Of a stretch of DNA of 64,000 nucleotides, positions 23,101 through 33,162 are shown piece after piece. This stretch comes from Lumbricus rubellus (taxonomy: Eukaryota; Annelida; Clitellata; Crassiclitellata; Lumbricidae): the NCBI GenBank assembly GCA_945859605.1, contig OX243815.1, positions 33,220,035 through 33,284,034 on the forward strand, in the 5' to 3' direction. Made by a program: the position numbers and the translations under genes. Position 1 is the first letter of the stretch, and every line of letters begins with the position of its first letter. Under the pieces are notes generated by a model. The model was not told where the DNA came from, did no database searches, and saw only the letters and a program-made list of their open reading frames with translations.

Positions 23101-26100
23101 GTGAAAGACACCAGGGACAGCAGAGTGCAGTGTGCGGTGGCCTATGCAAGTGGAAACGGGAGGCAAAGCTCACACAGATTGGTTAGAGCGATCGGCCTGT
23201 AACGTGGAGAGTACGGGTTCGATCCCCGTCCAACGTGGTTACTGAGTATGGAACTTGAGACTCAAGTCCTTCACCCACAATCATTGCTCTGCACCATAAC
23301 TACAGTTGCACCATTCACCATGACACCAGTCTATACAGAGTTTCAGATGTTACTGCAGAGAAGCAGAACTAATATGTATAATACATTGTATACGATCAAT
23401 TGATCATGGACTCATGGTGCTATCGCATAGCAGGCGAATTGCACACATACAGAACTGCACTGTATCACAGCGAAAGCAGACAGTGTTTCTAAATTGTAAA
23501 AGTTAAAAGTTTAATCCATAGATTAAAGAATCATACAAAATGGTATCAAGTGATCTCTTACATATCTGTTCGTGAAGTTGCTGAAGTCTTTGATCAAGAT
23601 CTGTTTAAGAATATCTGTATCATATATCAACATAACCGGTATACGACCCTGGAAAGTCCTGCGTAAACAACACCAGAAATTAATATCAATTCAGAATGTT
23701 ACAATTTAAGCCTAATTCTTGAAAATTCCCGTGTCAGTCAATTTCTCCAAGGTCATTTAAGTGTGTACACTGGATCACATGGATGTCAGGTGGATAATAA
23801 AAAAAATAACAATAACAAAAACAAATATAAAAATATAATAAGTAACTGTTTACCCCACTATTGATCCAAAATTCTTTTTCATATCCAAGTCATGCTTCAG
23901 CAGTCCCTTTACAGATAGAAACACAAAACAAAACCTCACAATTCAATCGCTGGTGTCACATTTTCCATTTACTTTTAAGAAGTACTCTGACTAATCACAA
24001 GCCAGAGTTAATCCACAATGTCACAAATGTAGCAGAGTTGTACAAAAAAACACTGCACATGCTTACATTTTGTATACGTCTCCACAGGTTTCACCCAGTT
24101 TGAAATGGACCATTAAATCAATCAGACAATCAATGAGAACCTGACAGATCAGCTGTGTCGCAGATCACATCACACACATTACACTTACACAAACTGCCTA
24201 GACAGCAGCTGCATTTACCTAACTGCTTGCATAACATCAACTGTAGTCTATATTACTCATTTGCAGAATTACGAATTTGAACTAAACATCGATGTTGTTT
24301 GAAGCAGCAGACGAGAAATTCTATTCATAATTCAGTGGAATGAAGCAGTACATGAGTGATTGATTTTGACACAGCCAACATGAAGACTGCTGACACTAAG
24401 GCTGCCAATATAATAATTACTAGACTACGCTACTACAAGGCAAACTGGAATAGAAGTGAGAATTCGGTGACACTGACAGAGTTAGATTTGTTTTATTCAC
24501 TTTCTGTTTATTTCAGTAGTTTGATTTCACTGCTGGATGACTTAATTCTATGTCAGTACAACAATCTGTAATAGTTTCTCTTAGAACTGTCTGTCTTTCT
24601 TTAATGACAACAGTGTATTAAAGTCTACTGAGAAGACAGAAATTCTCGTCGTTCACGTGTTAACAAAGCTGCCAACTACTTACCATTACACAACATAACA
24701 TTATCGGAACTTCAAGCACAACAACAATAAATATATATACGTATATAATACATATATATATATATGTATATATATACCAGTTTGGGCAAATTATAAAATT
24801 GCAGAAAAGACACTGTGAAACGGAGATCACTGTTTCTAGTCACTATTAAAACGAAAAGCAACATTGCAATAGTAACAGAATACTTAGTGCTGACAATAAC
24901 TCCTAAGTCACATCTCGAGTCACCTTAGGTTGGTGTTGGTCCTGTTGACCATGCATCTTGATCCCATCACTTGACTTTGCAAGGCAAATGCCACCGTCTC
25001 ACCTCAGAGCATCTCAATTTGAGACAGGGCATCTCAAGTCTCGTCTTGGCACCTGCAGGGTTTTGTTGGCATCCCTATGGCATGAACTACATGAATTTAG
25101 ATAGTTCCCATATAAATTTATGTCATCATGGTATGCTCTTTGGAACACTGCTAACGTAAAACACAAAATGTGTTCAAGATGTTCTCATGTACATTCAATT
25201 ATTCATATATAGTATCTTCTGCAAAACCTTTAAGGCGCTTCTCATCACACTGCAGACCGTATTTAACAGATCAAACTCTTGGCATAAATTTATGTAGCGG
25301 AACTCACCTCTCGCATCATCGTCAACATAGTCCCCACAACTGGATAAGGTCTTGGACCCTTTATTCCGAGGTTTTTGAAGACTCCATAATTCCAAGTCAA
25401 AAATCTGCATGGAATATTTTACAAAAAAAATAATCGTCATCGCATTGATCAAAACTGATTCAATAATTATATTATTTAATCCATTCATGTAAAAATTGAT
25501 TATCCGAAACCTCAGAATGTTACACACCATCATACATGATGTAAGTTTTATAGTTGAGATTTGTCCGTCTTTGCTGCCTCAACACCTAACTGTTTTATTG
25601 TGCATAAACAGAAATTCTTGTGTCAGTGAGTGATGTCTAGTTTACTATTATAGCAGAATGATACAATGATATATAATTTTATTATAAGATGGAGTTATAG
25701 GGTGTCTCGATAGGTCGTGAACGATTTTGAATGCAGAAAAATATATGTTATACACAATATAATGTGGAAAGTTTTATACTGGCGGATAGGTTATTCAAAT
25801 GAAAATGTTAATATAAAAAATTTAGATCACTAGCTCACTTAATAAAATTGTAGCGCCAATAACCGTGAAGTCATCAAATTCGTGCCAAATAAACGTCAAG
25901 TTAAGCCGCAAACAATAATGTACGACCATCATTGTTAATCCACACATAATTAATTAATACAAATTAGCATTTAGTATTTAATAATGTTTCCTTTACTCTT
26001 TATTACAGCCTCAAGTCGATTAGTCATCGAGCAAATAGATTTTTCAGATTTTTCGCATTCCAGCGAAGTGCAGTCTGCGCTCAGTTAACAGCCACACAAA

Positions 26101-27464
26101 TGTTTCATAATAACGGCGAAGGATTATTTCAACAAGACGGTGCACGTGCACACACATCAAAGGCCTCAGTCGAATGGTTGAACAAGAATATCAATGGATA
26201 GCCTACATCTCACCGAGGGACTGGCCACCTAATTCGCCGGATTTGTCACCAATGGAAAATGCTTGGAGTATTATGGCGGCAACTGTTTATGCCGATACCG
26301 ACCCCCAAACGACCTTAAAACGTCGGCTTTGTAAGGCATGGACATCAATAGGCCTACCTCTGACAACTCTGAAAAATCTATTTGCTCGATTACTAAATCG
26401 ACTTGAGGCTGTAATAAAGAGTAAAGGAAACATTATTAAATACTAAATGCTAATTTGTATTAATTAATTATGTGTGGATTAACAATGATGGTCGTACATT
26501 ATTGTTTGCGGCTTAACTTGACGTTTATTTGGCACGAATTTGATGACTTCACGGTTATTGGCGCTACAATTTTATTAAGTGAGCTAGTGATCTAAATTTT
26601 TTATATTAACATTTTCATTTGAATAACCTATCCGCCAGTATAAAACTTTCCACATTATATTGTGTATAACATATATTTTTCTGCATTCAAAATCGTTCAC
26701 GACCTATCGAGACACCCTATAGAAGAAAACTGTCACAACATAGAACAACAGAAATATTCATCTGAAACACTGAGACAGAGCATCATCCAAAAAGGAATAT
26801 TACCAAAATACTCAAAAGGACTCCAGAAGAATACTTGGTAAGCAGTTATTGTAACTAATGTTGTTTAATAATTTACAAAACCAAAAAGAGATTTATAATG
26901 GACATTTGTTTATATACCTAAGCATGTAATAACCACATACAAGTAATGAAGGCATCTATTTCTTACATCATGCTGTACACCAGTGCTGTCTAACTTTTTC
27001 ACACTACAAGCAACTGAAAAGATTTTCTATTAAACCAAGGGCCGCACTGGTGAACTCAAAAGCAGCAACCATAATCTAAAGTAGGCCTAAATTGTTTAGG
27101 TCGTAGGCCTACTATGGAATAGTCATAGCAAATGCGTCGTGGGAACTTGATTTTGTGTTCACATTGTCAAGTAATAAGCCAAGCTACGAACTTAAGGCTT
27201 TGCAAGTAGGCCTGCGATTTGCTTTTCTTCATTTTAATAAAATCTGAAAAATTTCACTAGCTTAGATGGGCCACTTAAAATCAGTTCACGGGCCACATGT
27301 GGTCCGCGAACCGCATGTTGGACAGCACTGCTGTGCACTAAATCAAGCCCTAGACAAAGAAAACCTTCAACCTGTGTTAACACTGACTTGTAATATACAA
27401 ACAGAGCCACAAACAAGATCGGCAACCAAGTTGACACAGCAGGAAAACTCCAGGAAAACTCCAT
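14154..27464 (-). CDS. Cytochrome P450, CYP3 clan (CYP3A-like), complete 14-exon gene
   Basis: Minus-strand exons in transcript order: 27388-27464, 25308-25404, 24067-24140, 23562-23658, 22686-22802, 21160-21248, 20303-20451, 19269-19393, 18165-18282, 16936-17096, 16463-16551, 15867-16004, 15073-15235, 14154-14225. They sum to 1566 bases, 521 residues plus stop, and every junction keeps phase; all have GT/AG borders. Seen: N-terminal membrane anchor (WLPILFVALFVYY), proline hinge KGPRPYP, C-helix WKHVR, I-helix AGYDTT, ExxR (EVMR), PEKFDPDRF, and the haem loop FGIGPRNCVG with the cysteine ligand. Length and order match CYP3A enzymes, ER-bound haem monooxygenases taking electrons from P450 reductase; the substrate cannot be predicted. 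The start of exon 3 is the least certain boundary. Introns carry hAT and Tc1-like elements. CYP5 (thromboxane synthase) is a related alternative. Confidence 0.92.
16321..16350 (+). repeat. (CA)n short repeat
   Basis: A short ACACACACAC run inside a P450 intron; simple sequence only. Confidence 0.6.
17395..18098 (+). repeat. Possible LINE 3' remnant interrupted by a hAT MITE
   Basis: The pieces 17395-17582 and 17949-18098 flank the MITE and share phrases such as ATGGAGCAGAC and CGGGCATTGAC; the second piece ends with a TGATGATGAT tail. This looks like the 3' end of a decayed non-LTR element, but the clade is uncertain and no reverse transcriptase motif remains. Confidence 0.35.
17583..17940. 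mobile_element. hAT MITE (CAGTGGTTCCCAAA termini) in P450 intron
   Basis: Inverted ends CAGTGGTTCCCAAA and TTTGGGAACCACTG enclose 358 bases, flanked by the exact 8-bp duplication GTCTAGAT (17575-17582 and 17941-17948). The motif GGTCCGCGG recurs near both ends as subterminal repeats. No transposase. It interrupts an older repeat that resumes at 17949. Confidence 0.9.
21894..22270. mobile_element. hAT MITE (CAGCGGTTCCCAACC termini) in P450 intron
   Basis: Ends CAGCGGTTCCCAACC and GGTTGGGAACCACTG with the perfect 8-bp duplication GGTTAGAT (21886-21893, 22271-22278). Subterminal GTGGCCCGCGG blocks at the left and AAAAAGTGGCCCT blocks at the right. It is the same superfamily as, but not a copy of, the 17583 element. 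Confidence 0.9.
22900..23164 (-). repeat. LINE 3' fragment, same family as 31806-32696
   Basis: Runs from an (ATCA)n tail through AGCGCCCCT...AGAGGCGCT (the stem-loop) into sequence with GAAGGAACGGCTCTGCATTG, which resembles the corresponding part of the longer minus-strand LINE at 31.8 kb. Strongly decayed, no intact coding. Confidence 0.6.
23165..23300 (+). repeat. SINE copy with tRNA-like promoter
   Basis: Contains an A-box-like TGGTTAGAGCG and a B-box GGTTCGATCCC at the spacing of a tRNA-derived pol III promoter, followed by CAAGTCCTTCACCCACAAT, which also occurs in the SINE at 48.6 kb. The region does not fold as a complete tRNA with a proper acceptor stem, so it is called a SINE rather than a tRNA gene. 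Confidence 0.55.
24725..24780. repeat. (TA)n-type low-complexity run
   Basis: Interrupted TATATA runs with ACGT and GTAT interruptions; partly palindromic. In a P450 intron. Confidence 0.7.
25696..26721. mobile_element. Tc1/mariner-type element with 354-bp inverted arms (fold-back)
   Basis: Left arm 25696-26048 and right arm 26368-26721 are near-perfect inverted copies, beginning TATAGGGTGTCTCGATAGG and bounded by TA, the usual Tc1/mariner target. Between and across them lies the 3' part of a DDE transposase on the plus strand: QQDGARAHTS followed by DWPPNSPDLSPMENAW, stop at 26446. A frameshift around 26175-26205 separates the two motifs. The left arm contains an inverted copy of the last transposase codons, so the element arose by duplication of its own right end. 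It sits in P450 intron 1 and is not self-sufficient: the N-terminal DNA-binding half is missing. Confidence 0.88.
26092..26446 (+). pseudogene. Truncated, frameshifted Tc1-like transposase
   Basis: The first frame reads ...FHNNGEGLFQQDGARAHTS...EWLNKNING then stops. The second, from 26174, reads ...WIAYISPRDWPPNSPDLSPMENAW...LEAVIKSKGNIIKY to a stop at 26446. The second aspartate (QQD) and the glutamate (MENAW) of the DDE triad are visible, about 40 residues apart if the frames are joined at the overlap. The first catalytic aspartate and helix-turn-helix are absent. Confidence 0.8.
26981..27330. mobile_element. hAT MITE (CAGTGCTGTCYAAC termini)
   Basis: Ends CAGTGCTGTCTAAC and GTTGGACAGCACTG, flanked by CTGTACAC (26973-26980) and CTGTGCAC (27331-27338), a 7 of 8 match. 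350 bases, non-coding, between P450 exons 1 and 2. Confidence 0.8.
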
Positions 27465-28464
27465 GATGTCTGTCACTTTCAAAACACAAAACAACTGCTG
27501 CAGTGTAAATTCTGTCAGTTCTGAACAGATCTAAAAACAATATAGAACAACCACACATGTACGTATGACGCAAGGCTATTTATGGGGAATTTCAGGCACA
27601 CTGTCACTTCTGTCACATCAACATCAGGCCAGCACAAGTCTACCTATCTACGGACTTTGGACACTCTTAATAGATAATGAGTGATAACAGGCCAATAATT
27701 TTAAAATGCCTCATGACCAAATAAAGTCAGACTGCCTAATAAGGCAAAATTTATAACTGAATGAACGACCTATTAGTATTTCTGAGAATATTACTCATTA
27801 AACATAGCCTCAAGTTCTGCAGACTCACCAATGTCCAAAGAATATCTGATCACAAGTAGAAAAATTATTTATATAAGACACTCTCAGTCTCTCCAGGACA
27901 TAAGTAAAATCCAACGACCTTATATGGTAAAATCAATGCCACCACACACCTGCAATTTGAGAATGCTTTCAAAAGGCTCGATCGTAGGTCTATGTGCGTA
28001 TGATGCAGGATTGTTAACAGCACTAGATTGGGTCATCAGCTTTCGATTATCAGGCTGCAGGCTAGTATGGAAGTTTACTCAGGCTGTCATATTTATATTC
28101 GTTCTGCACCATGTCAGGCATGTCTTGTATACTCAGTCAAAAGAACCTAACACTGTACACACTGTGACTAGCTGGAAGCAGTTTGAGACTTTCTGGTGAT
28201 TACATGTGTCAATAAAAGTTGGTTATTTGCTAGAAGAAAATATTGTGGACAAAGGTGACAGTCTAAATATATTTAAAACTAATTGTTTTACACATATTTT
28301 CGGCTTTCCTTACCCAATAGTAAATATCCCGGATAAGACACGTCAAGCGGCCTAGGTCTAGGACTCTAGGCCATAGCGACGGGCTTAGCGTAGGGGCCTA
28401 CTGGATGGAGGTACGACTCATCTCAAATCTTCCAACCGGATCACATTAGCTAAAAATCATTGCT

Positions 28465-28466
<2 letters not shown>

Positions 28467-28529
<63 letters not shown>
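28467..28529. repeat. (TC)n microsatellite
   Basis: About 31 uninterrupted TC dinucleotides. Simple repeat. Confidence 0.97.
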
Positions 28530-28533
<4 letters not shown>

Positions 28534-28910
28534 CGCGGTGCGCTTGAACCAGCTGGTGCTTTGCTTTAGCTTTAGTTCTTTATGTAGCGCCTTAATATTT
28601 CGAATTTACGAATCATTGTAAGAACTTGAAAAAGGTTTTTAAAATGCTTTGCGCATCCTTGTGAATATTGAAACGAGTTTAGCTTAAATATCTTATTTGA
28701 AGGCGGACATATAGGCCTATAGTCACATAGCCTATATGCCCTAGCTATTAAAAATAATAATAGGCCTAATCCGATGACTATCCTGCCATTTCGAGAGATC
28801 TGTATGATTCGTGTTTAGGCTATGTCACACTAACTCTGGTGACTCTGGCTTTAAAAGGAACCCAGGCAATTGGCCTAGCTATGTCGTGAAAACTAACAGC
28901 GGGCAAGCCG

Positions 28911-29026
<116 letters not shown>

Positions 29027-29215
29027 CTTAAAACTGAACTTGTCGAGATTAATTAACCTATTCCAAACTCCTAAATGACATGCATAGGCCTAACCTGCCT
29101 ACATTCAATAGGTGCCCAATCTTCAAAGTGTTCAAAAAGTTGTTGTGCATTTATTTAGTAGACCAGAGGTTGACACTAGGAGTGAGTCTAAAAACTCTAA
29201 ATAACCATTGCTTAC

Positions 29216-29284
29216 CTGTAATAGCCTGAAGTTGTTCTTTGGTTGCCTCTTTTCGTGAAGTCTTTGGTTTGTTGCTGTTTCCAT
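29216..29284 (-). other. Possible upstream (5') exon of the P450 gene
   Basis: On the minus strand, an ATG at 29284 opens 23 codons ending ...FRLLQ exactly at a GTAAGC donor. Joining it to an acceptor at 27497 would stay in frame with the P450 start at 27464 and add 34 residues ahead of the membrane anchor. It may instead be 5'UTR or chance; P450s normally begin at the anchor, so I do not include it in the CDS. Confidence 0.25.
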
Positions 29285-30099
29285 TGACGCATTATTCTTA
29301 ACCTTACATTAAAGTTGTTGATCGTCTTGCCACTATGTTAAGCTAGGACTTGGCAGAATTAGTAGATGTCATGAATAATATTCTGTGCCTACAGACAGGC
29401 AACATCTGGTTAGAACTTCTTATAATAAATGATAATAACATATATTATAATGAGTATAATCTAATGTTAATATAACATTTGCAAAAATATTTATTTGATT
29501 TGTATGTCATCTGTAAACTATTTCTGCTGTCCTGGTCAGCAATTCAGGTCTGCATTGGCAATGCAGATTATGCAGGTGATAAGCTAACCAACTGATCAGG
29601 TGTCAATATTCGCTCTTCGAATGCACTTCTCTAGTTCTTGTATTAGTTTAAATAAATACATGCTTGTCTGCAATCAAACTCAAACACAACACAAACGTAT
29701 CTAAATAAAAAGTCACAGCTAGTTTTGCAATCATTCGATGCAATGTCAAGACGCACTTGTTGTTTAGACACTGCACCAGAGGATCAGAGAACCAAGTTGC
29801 TGAACTTGGTAAATAAATTATTATTCTTTTCCTCAGGTTAAAAACTAAACTAAAAACAGAAGTGTGTTCAAGCTTAGAGTGCCTGATTCTCATCCCCGGG
29901 AGTGGTGCAAAGTACCTCTAAAGAAACGGCATTAAAACGCTGTGTGCAAATTGAAAGTCTCTTGAAAAAATAGGTAGACTATTTCCCTTGGATTGCCGGA
30001 AACAGCAGCACAATGGCATGAAAACTCCCCACCCGCGCGATTGATGGGGCCCAACATCTCAATTGCAATTGGCACAAACTTATTAATATTATGAAGTAT

Positions 30100-30775
30100 A
30101 ATATAGTTTACTAGCTGTACCCAGCCACGCGTTGCTGTGGCAGAAAAGACCCCCCTCCCCTCCCCCTTCCCCTTCCCTGCCCCTCCCCCTCCCTCTCTAT
30201 TATCCCCTCCACCTCCCCTCCGCCTCCCCTCCGCCTCCCCCTCCCCCTCCTCCCCTCCCCTCCCCTCCCCCCCTCCCCTCCCCTCCCTCCCGTCCCCTCC
30301 ACTCCCCCTCCCCATTCCCCTCCCCTCCCCTCCTCCTCCCCTTCCCCATCCCCCTCCCTCTTCCCCTCCGGTCCGTCCACCTCCGACTCCGCTCGTTTCG
30401 TCCCTCAGACCATCCTTTACTGACAGCGGATAGAGCCCAAGAATTTTTGAAGGCCGTAACGTAATTATTTATCGAGTCGCTTATGACGTCAGGGGACGCG
30501 CACTCATTAATGCTTAGTCACTTTGTTTCGGGTAAAGACGATTCTGAAATTTTGGAAGCGTGCCGTTTCGTTCAAATTGCAAATGGCGGGCGAACGGATT
30601 GCAAAGTTCACTTTTTGTGGAAACGATTGGGTTTTTTTCGGGAAAAGAAATGTCGTGACCTTGCGGTATCGGAATGGAAGGTTTTGGTAAATTTTCAAAA
30701 CAATTGATGCGTCAGTTTGGGCGTGATCGTGACCGCAGGATCGCAAAGTTTCATTTTTATTTATATAGAAGATAG
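30100..30775 (+). repeat. Probable dispersed element with polypyrimidine core
   Basis: Begins near TTTACTAGCTGTACCCAGCC and ACGCGTTGCTGTGGCAG and ends TTTATATAGAAGATAGATG. Elements opening with a TAGCTGTACCC...CACGCGTTGCTGTGG-like phrase and closing with an ATATAGAWAGAT tail are common dispersed repeats in invertebrates; I am not sure of the class. From 30149 to 30375 it is a nearly pure C/T strand (CCCTCC units). ORFs rich in proline or glycine here are compositional artefacts. Confidence 0.45.
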
Positions 30776-30801
30776 ATGTATTGAAGTCTTAAATACCACT
30801 C

Positions 30802-30959
30802 CAGTGGCATAGCCAGGAATTTCTGATAGGTGGTGATGGTGGTTTATGGCCGGATGCTTGTTTTTCTTATATAATTGGGCAAATAACCTTTAAAAAGTTT
30901 TTTCCTAAGCCAATCGGGGGGTGTGTTTATCCCCCAACCCCCCCTTGGCTACGCCACTG
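30802..30959. mobile_element. hAT MITE (CAGTGGCRTAGCCA termini)
   Basis: Ends CAGTGGCATAGCCAGG and CCTTGGCTACGCCACTG, with a perfect 8-bp duplication TACCACTC (30794-30801 and 30960-30967). 158 bases, G-run near the right end, non-coding. Confidence 0.9.
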
Positions 30960-31144
30960 TACCACTCCTATTAGCATCGAACTAATTAGTGAAATTCTGT
31001 ACATGCTAGCATTCTTATCAAGTTATATGATGTACGAAGACAGAAACTTTCCATTGATGTCTACCATTCATATATTAGTCTGTGTACAATCGCTGTGAAG
31101 TCAGCTGTTAATTGTGTTCTCATAAATAGATAGCAATTCAAGTA

Positions 31145-31452
31145 CAAAAGTATCAACACATGAAAAGTATCAACACATGAAAGGTATCAACACGTGAGAA
31201 GTATCAACACATGAAAGGTATCAACACATGAGAAGTATCAACACATGAGAAGTATCAACACATGAGAAGTATCAACACATGAAAGGTATCAACACATGAA
31301 AGGTATCAACACATGAAAAGTATCAACACATGAAAAGTATCAACACATGAGAAGTATCAACACATGAAAGGTATCAACACATGAGAAGTATCAACACATG
31401 AAAGGTATCAACACATGAAAGGTATCAACACATGAAAGGTATCAACACAAGA
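31145..31452. repeat. 17-bp minisatellite, about 18 copies
   Basis: Tandem head-to-tail copies of TATCAACACATGARARG, varying only at the two purines and in a few single bases. No spacers, so not a CRISPR array. Intergenic between the P450 and FBXL4. Confidence 0.95.
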
Positions 31453-31805
31453 GAAGAAGGATGACATGGAATGCTGTTCACACATCATCATGATAGCAGC
31501 CTCCAATCTCCTTCATTAACAGTTCGTCACAATTACAGTAAAAAAATGATCACAGTATTTCAAATCCATTTGCACTTTGCCCGGAACGAAGAAACTCTAA
31601 ACGTCTAACGACTGTCGAGTAAATAAGAAAATCTCATTGCAAACTTTCCACAGACATTGAACCGAACCAGAGCAAGTAACTGCAGAGTCATGATCCTGGG
31701 TTACAAAAGTTTATCAACAATCGATTCAGATTTTATGTGACTATAAACTTTGAAAAAACCACAATATCAAATACGTAACATAACAAAACTGAAACTTCAC
31801 TTCCT

Positions 31806-32700
31806 TTCATTCATTCATTCATTCATTCCGAAAACTTATATAGCGCCTCTTCAAGAAGTCTACTCAGAGGCGCTCCCAGCCCAGCCACGGCTAAAAAAAT
31901 AGGTCTTAAGTAACTTGTAGAAGGCAGGCAAATTATTCCGAGGTAGCGAGCGTAGCGCAAGCGGGAGCCCATTCCATGTGGACGGGCCAACAACCGAGAA
32001 GGCTCTACGCTGCCTGGTAGCACAGCGGGTTCGAGGGACCAGCAGCTCCCCATTGGCCGAAGAGCGTAAAGCTCGACGGGAGGCTATGTCGGAGATAGGG
32101 CGACAAAGATCAGATAAGTAGGATGGAGCACAGCCAGTGAGGCACCGCCAGACAAGCGCTGCTATTCTGTATGAGATGCGCTGCGAGACAGGAAGCCAGT
32201 GCAGAACATCACGCATGTAGGCAGAGACCGGGGAAAATTTTGGAATATGACCAATAAGCCGAGCAGCAGAGCGCATGACCCGGTCAAGACGCCCTATTAA
32301 GCTAGACGGGTGACCAACAAGAACTGAGCAGCAATGATCAATTCTGCTGGTTACAAACGCGTGAACAAGGACCACAGCAGCATCGTGAGATAGAGACCGC
32401 AGGACAACACGCAACTGGCGGAGCTGATAATAGCAGCTTCGAGTTACTAGGTTAACATGCTGCGAGAGGTTTAGTTCTTGGTCAAGTGTCACTCCAAGAT
32501 CACGGACTGTATGAGAAAAAGCAATGTGGGGGAAAGTCTGAGCCAAATGGTGCAGGTCTAGACCAGCCAATTGCCTGCGACCGCCAAGCCAAATGAATTG
32601 GGTTTTGGATGGATTTAACTGCAAGCGATTAGAAGCCATCCAGCCAGAAAGGGCATCAATGGCATCCTTTGTGAGCAACTGAAGTATTCTGGGCAAAATA
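31806..32700 (-). mobile_element. 5'-truncated LINE (CR1/L2-like), C-terminal reverse transcriptase region
   Basis: Minus-strand frame 32696-31860 (278 residues) encodes the part of a non-LTR polymerase after the catalytic core: LSGWMASNRLQLNPSKTQ, FSHTVRDLGVTLD, HAFVTSRIDHC, RSAARLI, DVLHWLPV and WNGLP are typical landmarks of CR1/L2/Jockey-group proteins. The FADD box is missing because the copy is 5'-truncated at about 32700. After the stop come the stem-loop AGCGCCTCT/AGAGGCGCT (31842-31874 on the plus strand) and an (AATG)n tail at 31806-31829. The frame is intact, so insertion may be fairly recent. Confidence 0.85.
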
Positions 32701-33162
32701 GCTCATAATGCATTACAGTTCACAAAAGCGAGCAACCAAAGTCAGATTATGTAACCTGTTAAACGAGAATCTGAATCATGTATTCCTAAGTTAAATCAGT
32801 AAAAGAAAGACAAGCACACTGGCCAGAAACAAAAATGAAGATTGGAAAAAGGGTGACAACGTCTTGGATTATTTAAAAAATTCAACTAACTAGTGTCAAC
32901 TTTTCCAATGTATACATAATTTCACATGCAAACTGAACAATAAATATTGCACCAACTTCCTACATTAGCATGATGTTCAGATAACTGTTAATTTATGGTT
33001 CTGAACTTCTTATGAGGTATAAGCAAATATTGAAGACATGCAGACTTAGAAATGTTCATCAAATGCAAGGAGCCTGCTCGGTGTGTTGCAGATGACAAGA
33101 TGGAGGAAACAGCCTGCTGTTCATGGCCATGAGAGGAGGGAGTGGGTGTGTCCAGCAATTGT

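Noticed and set aside
23168..23240. Possible tRNA gene (A- and B-box present)
   Set aside because: The flanks do not form a full acceptor stem, and the sequence after the B-box matches the SINE body at 48.6 kb, so it is a SINE head.
27831..28199. 122-residue plus-strand ORF
   Set aside because: No recognisable domain, no splice partners, no coding-like composition; likely a chance open frame.
30111..30464. Proline- and glycine-rich ORFs on both strands
   Set aside because: Produced by a C/T-only tract; no splice context or homologous domain.
31145..31452. Regular short repeats resembling a CRISPR array
   Set aside because: The units are directly adjacent with no unique spacers and the genome is eukaryotic; it is a minisatellite.
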